Assembly (NCBI RefSeq): GCF_051106095.1
Contig: NC_135787.1
Location: 159,100,001 to 159,164,000, forward strand
Length of the DNA: 64,000 nucleotides
Reading direction: 5' to 3'
Source of the DNA: Pogona vitticeps
Lineage: Eukaryota; Chordata; Lepidosauria; Squamata; Agamidae
The position numbers and the translations under genes are program-made. Positions 60,601 through 64,000 of the stretch are shown piece after piece (the first letter of the stretch is position 1; each line of letters starts with the position of its first letter). Under the pieces are notes generated by a model that was not told the origin of the DNA, searched no databases, and saw only the letters and a program-made list of their open reading frames with translations.

Positions 60601-61916
60601 ACTAGAGTAGACTTTTGCTTATTCCTAGCCCCTGAAGTTTATAATGCATTGCACTGCCTAACATTCACTAAATGTACCAGCAACACATATCCTATACTTC
60701 ATGATCTTTTAGGACCTCCTATTATTGTTATTGTTTGTTATTAATTTCAACATACATAGAACTTTACAGAGTATAAAAAGGAAGACAGGATTGTGTTCAA
60801 AGGAGCTTCAACATTAAATGCAGAAGTGAAAAATTAGCAAAAATAAATTGGAAATGTGTGGAGGAATACAGGGTGGAAGACTGTGAGATCATTTCAGTTT
60901 TATGTACTTAGGAATGCTTATAGTGGGGAATAGGGATACTCAGAGTGATATAGTGGATAGAGTAATGGACTAGAATTCAGGAGATCTGGGCTGAATTCCT
61001 GCTCAGCTATGGAAACTCGTGAGGAGTGAGGGGACTGGTAAAGCCACTCCCTTAATATCTCATATAGTCTTGAAAATGCTATTAGAGCTGCTGCAAGTCA
61101 GTTCTAATTACATGGCACATAAAATCAATAACAGTGGGGAAAGGGAACTAAGGGTGATGTCAAAAACTCCTTCTTAAAGGCTTTTAAATGAACTGCAACT
61201 ACAATACATTTTGAGTGGGAGTAAAACCCACTGAAAATAATGGATTCATGTCTGAGTAAATATGCACAAATTTATGCTGTGCATTACTTACATACAGATT
61301 GATATTGAAAATTAGCATTGACTTACCTACTTGCACAGCCTGTGTAATTAATGTTCTGATAAACCATATGTAAGACATAAAATAGACTTCACTAGCCTAT
61401 TTGTATACATGCCCAATAATAGTACAAGGGAATTTTCAGAAGTTTCATAGTGTATGAGTTATTGTGGAACAACTCTGCGTATTCCACTAATTCATAAATA
61501 AATTGCTGGCATTAATATTTAAAATCCACTATAAAAACGCAGTAATCTGTTAACCTGCTCAATGTTAACAGAATCTTTCAATGTAAACAGAAGTACCGTA
61601 TTTTTCGCACCATAAGACACACTTTTTTCCCACAAAACAGGGGGGTGGAAAGTCTGTGCGTCTTATGGAGCGAAGAAAACAGATTATATTTTCCTGTTTT
61701 CTTCTCCTAAAAAATTGGTACGTCTTATGGAAAGGTGCGTCTTATGGTATATGCAACAATATTTGTTTCCTAAAGCTAACATAAATTGAAACAGTGCGCT
61801 TACTCATTCCTCTAGAAATCCAAGACAGTTTTCTTTCAGTGAGTGATGGAAAGTATGGTTTAATTAAGTCTTCTACTGTCACAGCAGCTAAAGCATTGAT
61901 GCTAGAGGACACTGTA
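51534..61916 (-). CDS. SLC5A8: Gene B: SLC5A8 (sodium-coupled monocarboxylate transporter 1), exons 9-15, 5' part outside window
   Basis: This is the 3' half of a second transporter gene, in tandem with and upstream of gene A on the same strand. Seven exons of 113, 68, 87, 209, 104, 86 and 132 nt join in phase and end at a TAA stop. They cover the sodium-site helix through the cytoplasmic tail. Key blocks are [48 protein letters not shown] and T-N-P-A-F-N-H-I-E. The last block is close to the human SLC5A8 tail (D-N-P-A-F-N-H-I-E). The final residues N-S-H-I fit a class I PDZ-binding motif, as T-R-L does in human SLC5A8. No breaks are seen in these exons. I find no exon 8 between 61917 and 64000, so exons 1-8 lie beyond the window. 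Confidence 0.92.
51666..52666. other. Intron 14 of gene B
   Basis: A LINE 3' UTR-like patch is likely at 51700-51800, and an old dispersed palindromic repeat (CATTTGAATCAATGGAATG / CCCCATTGATTCAATTGG) at 51955-52105. No coding sequence. Confidence 0.45.
52667..52752 (-). CDS. SLC5A8: Gene B exon 14
   Basis: The exon encodes [20 protein letters not shown], matching the human tail block [10 protein letters not shown]. The donor is GTATGTAT. Confidence 0.92.
52753..53615. other. Intron 13 of gene B
   Basis: A degraded hAT-like MITE lies at about 52970-53100 (CCCAGTTGTTGCTGGACTTC). A (TTTA)n run is at 53319-53350. No exon. Confidence 0.5.
53616..53719 (-). CDS. SLC5A8: Gene B exon 13
   Basis: The exon encodes [19 protein letters not shown], the final transmembrane segment. 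The acceptor is CTTTCCAG and the donor GTACTTAT. Confidence 0.93.
54220..54438. mobile_element. Palindromic foldback retroelement, second copy
   Basis: Head-to-head arms match the 14.5-kb element (GGCTTTCATGGCCAGGATC ... GGCCGTGTTCTGAAG). It is flanked by a 12-bp duplication CAAAGAACTACA (54208-54219 and 54439-54450). The hammerhead-like core is more decayed here. Confidence 0.7.
54552..54760 (-). CDS. SLC5A8: Gene B exon 12
   Basis: The exon encodes a helix ([10 protein letters not shown] ... [12 protein letters not shown]) and then an extracellular loop. The loop carries three N-glycosylation sequons (N-F-S, N-L-T, N-W-T). Gene A has one sequon here. Confidence 0.92.
54960..55960 (+). repeat. 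Gag-like coding remnant of an unclassified retroelement, copy 2
   Basis: It shares with 15680-16500 a charged segment containing Y/H-R-R-R, W-G-E-x-E-A-x-E-W-R-R and L-R-E-E. It extends further downstream with an open frame to about 55956. No known domain is recognised. It is treated as a broken mobile-element fossil in intron 11 of gene B. Confidence 0.45.
56188..56560 (-). mobile_element. CR1 LINE 3' end
   Basis: The plus strand starts AAGAACATAAGAAGAGTCCT and continues GCTGGATCAGGCCAAGG and CCATCTAGTCCAGCTCCCTG, the well-known reverse complement of reptile CR1 3' ends. It is 5'-truncated. Confidence 0.92.
57130..57755. mobile_element. hAT-type non-autonomous element (TAGAGATGGACACGAACC ends)
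   Basis: The inverted ends are TAGAGATGGACACGAACC and GGTTCATATCCATCTGTA. The flanks CTCATGTA and CTCACATA match at 6 of 8 positions, fitting an aged 8-bp target duplication. It belongs to the same family as 41687-41943 but has a longer, GC-rich interior. Confidence 0.8.
57756..58531. other. Intron 11 of gene B, exon-proximal part
   Basis: A LINE-like remnant is possible at 57900-58320, but no clear domain is visible. Confidence 0.35.
58532..58618 (-). CDS. SLC5A8: Gene B exon 11
   Basis: The exon encodes [18 protein letters not shown] and ends F-A-N-P-V. The donor is GTAAGTAGT. Confidence 0.93.
58619..59802. other. Intron 10 of gene B
   Basis: A (TTTTC)n run lies at 59155-59180 and a short duplicated motif (GATATTAAATCATT) near 58950-59000. 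No exon or element is recognised. Confidence 0.5.
59803..59870 (-). CDS. SLC5A8: Gene B exon 10
   Basis: The exon encodes [18 protein letters not shown] then G-L-L-Q, a transmembrane helix. It has the same 68-nt length and phases as gene A exon 10. Confidence 0.92.
59871..60920. other. Intron 9 of gene B, exon-distal part
   Basis: No recognised feature beyond short low-complexity runs. Confidence 0.45.
60945..61135 (+). repeat. Sauria-type SINE (tRNA head, BovB tail)
   Basis: The head GATATAGTGGATAGAGTAAT with a degenerate B box is tRNA-like. The tail (TGCAAGTCAGTTCT ... GGCACATAAAATCAATAACA) resembles the BovB 3' end, as in Sauria SINEs. Confidence 0.75.
61594..61748. mobile_element. MITE with TACCGTATTTTTCGC end
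   Basis: It starts TACCGTATTTTTCGCACC and contains inverted and repeated GCGTCTTATGGA motifs, ending CGTCTTATGGTAT. This is a common palindromic MITE of reptile genomes. The superfamily is not assigned here. Confidence 0.7.
61804..61916 (-). CDS. SLC5A8: Gene B exon 9
   Basis: The exon encodes (S)[19 protein letters not shown] and a loop ending L-S-W-I-S-R-G-M. It is nearly identical to mammalian SLC5A8. The acceptor is TTTCCTTAG and the donor GTAAGCGC. Confidence 0.93.
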
Positions 61917-62440
61917 CTAAGGAAAATACAACAGAACATGTCTCAATGTCATACATTAAATTAGTACTGTACAATACTAACTAAAATAATCATTGTTTTC
62001 ATTCTTTAAAAATACAGCTGTTATGATCAGTAGCTCAGAAATAATAAAAAAATAGTTATTATGATCTGCAGTGATTTTACTGTAAGAAGAGAGGTTCTTA
62101 AAATAACCAATACTGTACAGTCCCTGGGCAATTCTGTATGCTAAGTAAAGAAGACTGACTGCTGAATCATGGGATATTCCCAAGATTCCCTCAGGTTAGA
62201 GACTGTGGTCCAAAAGTCCTGAAGCTGTGTAGTCTTCACAGGAGTGAATGGAACCACTCAGTGGGGGGTCTGCTTCAGGAGGACAGAGAAGGAATCAGAG
62301 AAGAACCAAAGCACATACTGCTGTAATAAACTGATATTGAACAAATGACCTCCAAACATTCAAGGTCATTAAAATAAAGGTCATGGCTCACTTTATTAAG
62401 TCAGTCTACCTCTTTTCTACAGCCTTCACCTCTTTCTAGT
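61917..62440. other. Intron 8 of gene B, exon-proximal part
   Basis: No recognised feature. I looked for exon 8 (L-M-P-Y-L ... S-G-T-L) and did not find it. Confidence 0.5.
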
Positions 62441-62441
62441 A

Positions 62442-62568
62442 CAGTGGTCCTCAACCTTGGGTCCCCAGATGTTCTTGGACTACAACTCACATAAATCCTG
62501 GTCAGTGCAGCTAGTAGTGAAGGCTTCTGGGAGTTTAAAATCCAGAAACTTCTGGGGAACCTGTTGCA
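62442..62568. mobile_element. hAT-like MITE (CAGTGGTCCTCAACC end)
   Basis: It starts CAGTGGTCCTCAACCTTGGG, and its interior GGACTACAACTCACATAAAT is shared with the element at 35544-35678. The right end is degraded. Confidence 0.65.
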
Positions 62569-64000
62569 GAGTTTTGAATTTTGGTTAAACTCCTCTAGCC
62601 TTGCAGCAGAAATGCAGGGACTCACAGAGCAGAATTAGCTTCAGGTTGCCCAGATTAGACCACCCCTTTTTCTCTCATCAGCTGGCACTAACAGCCTAAA
62701 TAACTCACTCTGAGACACTGGTAAGAGAAAGAAAAGGTTTCATTTACAGTACTTACAATTGAACAAATCAAAAACTTCATGCTAAACAAACATTACTGCT
62801 ATAAGCAGCAGGCCTCAACAGATTCACTGACTGCTTCTAACAAACTCTAAACTACATACTAACTGCCAGCAGACAAAAAGAGAGGGTAAAAGACATAGAC
62901 CAGAGAGACAAAACTCTCTTTGAAAATAAGAGGAAGGGAGGAACAATTGGTTACTGCTGCTTACATCTGTCATGTCTCTCATTAACAATGTTAAGACCCC
63001 GCATCATCCATCTAGGCATTTTGTACAGAATCTTTAGACAATAAGAATAATTTTTTTTTGCATTCTTCCTGTAGTTTAATGCTGCAGTTATTTTAGTTCA
63101 TGCTAGTTGGATTTAGTAATGCAAATATGTCCTTTACATAGAGTTCATTCATCAGGAATGTTATTCAAATTACATTTTGGCACTATGGTTATTTTAGTGT
63201 ACTTAGTTTAATTTTTGATATTAATAGTTCATTATCAGTCAACTTCTGGCCTTGTTTATGCAGAAAAAAAAGAGTTGCTTCATCTTCTGCTTCCAGTTAT
63301 ATACAGTTTATTTAATTTCTGTGTTTAATTCAGTAGCAGTTATCATACAATTCCACAACTGCTATTTCTCGGTTCCATATGTATTTACTTGGAATTAAGT
63401 CCTGCTAGATTCAGTGGGGCTTATTTGCAAGAAACAGTGCATTAGCTTGTTTAAGGCAATTAAGCTGCTGATTAACCTAAACCACCTCAACAGGACATTT
63501 CAGTCAGGAGCCATATTTGGTTGCAGAATTCGCACATAACTAGAACTACTAACAAAGGGTTCCCAGACTTACCAGACACCTAGTTTGCACGTGTAGCTGG
63601 GAATGGGTGCTATTCGCCATCATCTCTTTTCTGGCAGTGGCACATGACATATTAAAGGGTTATATGGCTAGTGCAGCCCTTCATGGGTTTCCCCCTTCTC
63701 AGTCCAAGGAATCATAGGAGGATATTACTGGCTGGGAAAGTAAACCTGCTGGAGTGGTCCTGAAAAAGTCAGACTGCCTCAAAGCTTTCTTATACAACCC
63801 CCTCAATGAAAGGGACTGCTAGGCGATACACCTTTTTGTGACTGATTGAAGGATTGTGAGGGATACCTGATAAGCACTGATTGCGCATTGCAATAGAACG
63901 TGAGGGGGCATGTAATGTTTTTTTTTCCTTTTGTCACAACTTTGGAGGCAGAGTTTTTTTGCACAGGCACCGATCTGGTATCGGGAAGCAAGGTCCCTGT
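62569..64000. other. Intron 8 of gene B, continuing beyond the window
   Basis: A short dispersed repeat (TATTTACTTGGAATTAAGTC) lies near 63380-63440. No exon, RNA gene or large element is recognised. Confidence 0.45.

Overview
The window is a vertebrate (almost certainly squamate reptile) nuclear locus. It holds intron-rich minus-strand genes embedded in a dense layer of interspersed repeats: BovB/RTE LINEs, CR1 and L2-like LINE tails, a tRNA SINE ending in (CCTTTA)n, a Sauria-type SINE with a BovB tail, a DIRS element, and many TA-flanked and hAT-like MITEs. This mix is typical of lizards and snakes.

Two tandem, same-orientation genes of the sodium-coupled monocarboxylate transporter family (SLC5A8 type) account for all host coding sequence I can support. 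Gene A runs on the minus strand from the ATG at 44817 (in a CpG-rich island) to at least 4381. I could place 14 coding exons with consensus splice sites and a phase that stays in register throughout (573 codons), plus a weaker candidate last exon at 2318-2374. Gene B lies upstream of A on the same strand. Its 3' half (exons 9-15, stop at 51534-51536) is inside the window and its first eight exons lie beyond position 64000. The two genes share exon lengths and intron phases almost exactly, so they are old tandem duplicates. Both keep the serine-rich S-G-T-L-S-T-V-S-S-S segment of the sodium site, so both should be working Na+/monocarboxylate (lactate, pyruvate, short-chain fatty acid) symporters of the plasma membrane. 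They differ most at the C-terminus: B ends in a class I PDZ-type tail, and A apparently does not.

Layout: 1-2317 is the 3' flank of gene A with one SINE. 2318-44817 is gene A, whose introns hold an L2-like LINE (3.1-4.2 kb), an inverted duplication around a MITE (5.9-6.8 kb), two copies of an unclassified repeat (8.6 and 20.6 kb), TA-MITEs (11.6-13.6 and 22.9-23.5 kb), a foldback retroelement (14.5 kb), a BovB LINE carrying a solo LTR (16.6-17.7 kb), a nearly complete DIRS-type tyrosine-recombinase retroelement (23.5-29.35 kb), and a BovB LINE carrying a MITE (32.4-34.7 kb). 44.8-51.5 kb is the intergenic spacer: nested MITEs, a twin-priming-like BovB, a CR1 tail and a large Penelope-like palindrome. 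51.5-64 kb is the 3' half of gene B with further repeats.

The most unusual material is a set of palindromic (foldback) elements at 14.5, 54.2 and 49.9-51.3 kb. Their arms carry hammerhead-ribozyme-like cores (CTGANGA ... GAAA), and the two short ones are flanked by 12-14 bp target duplications.
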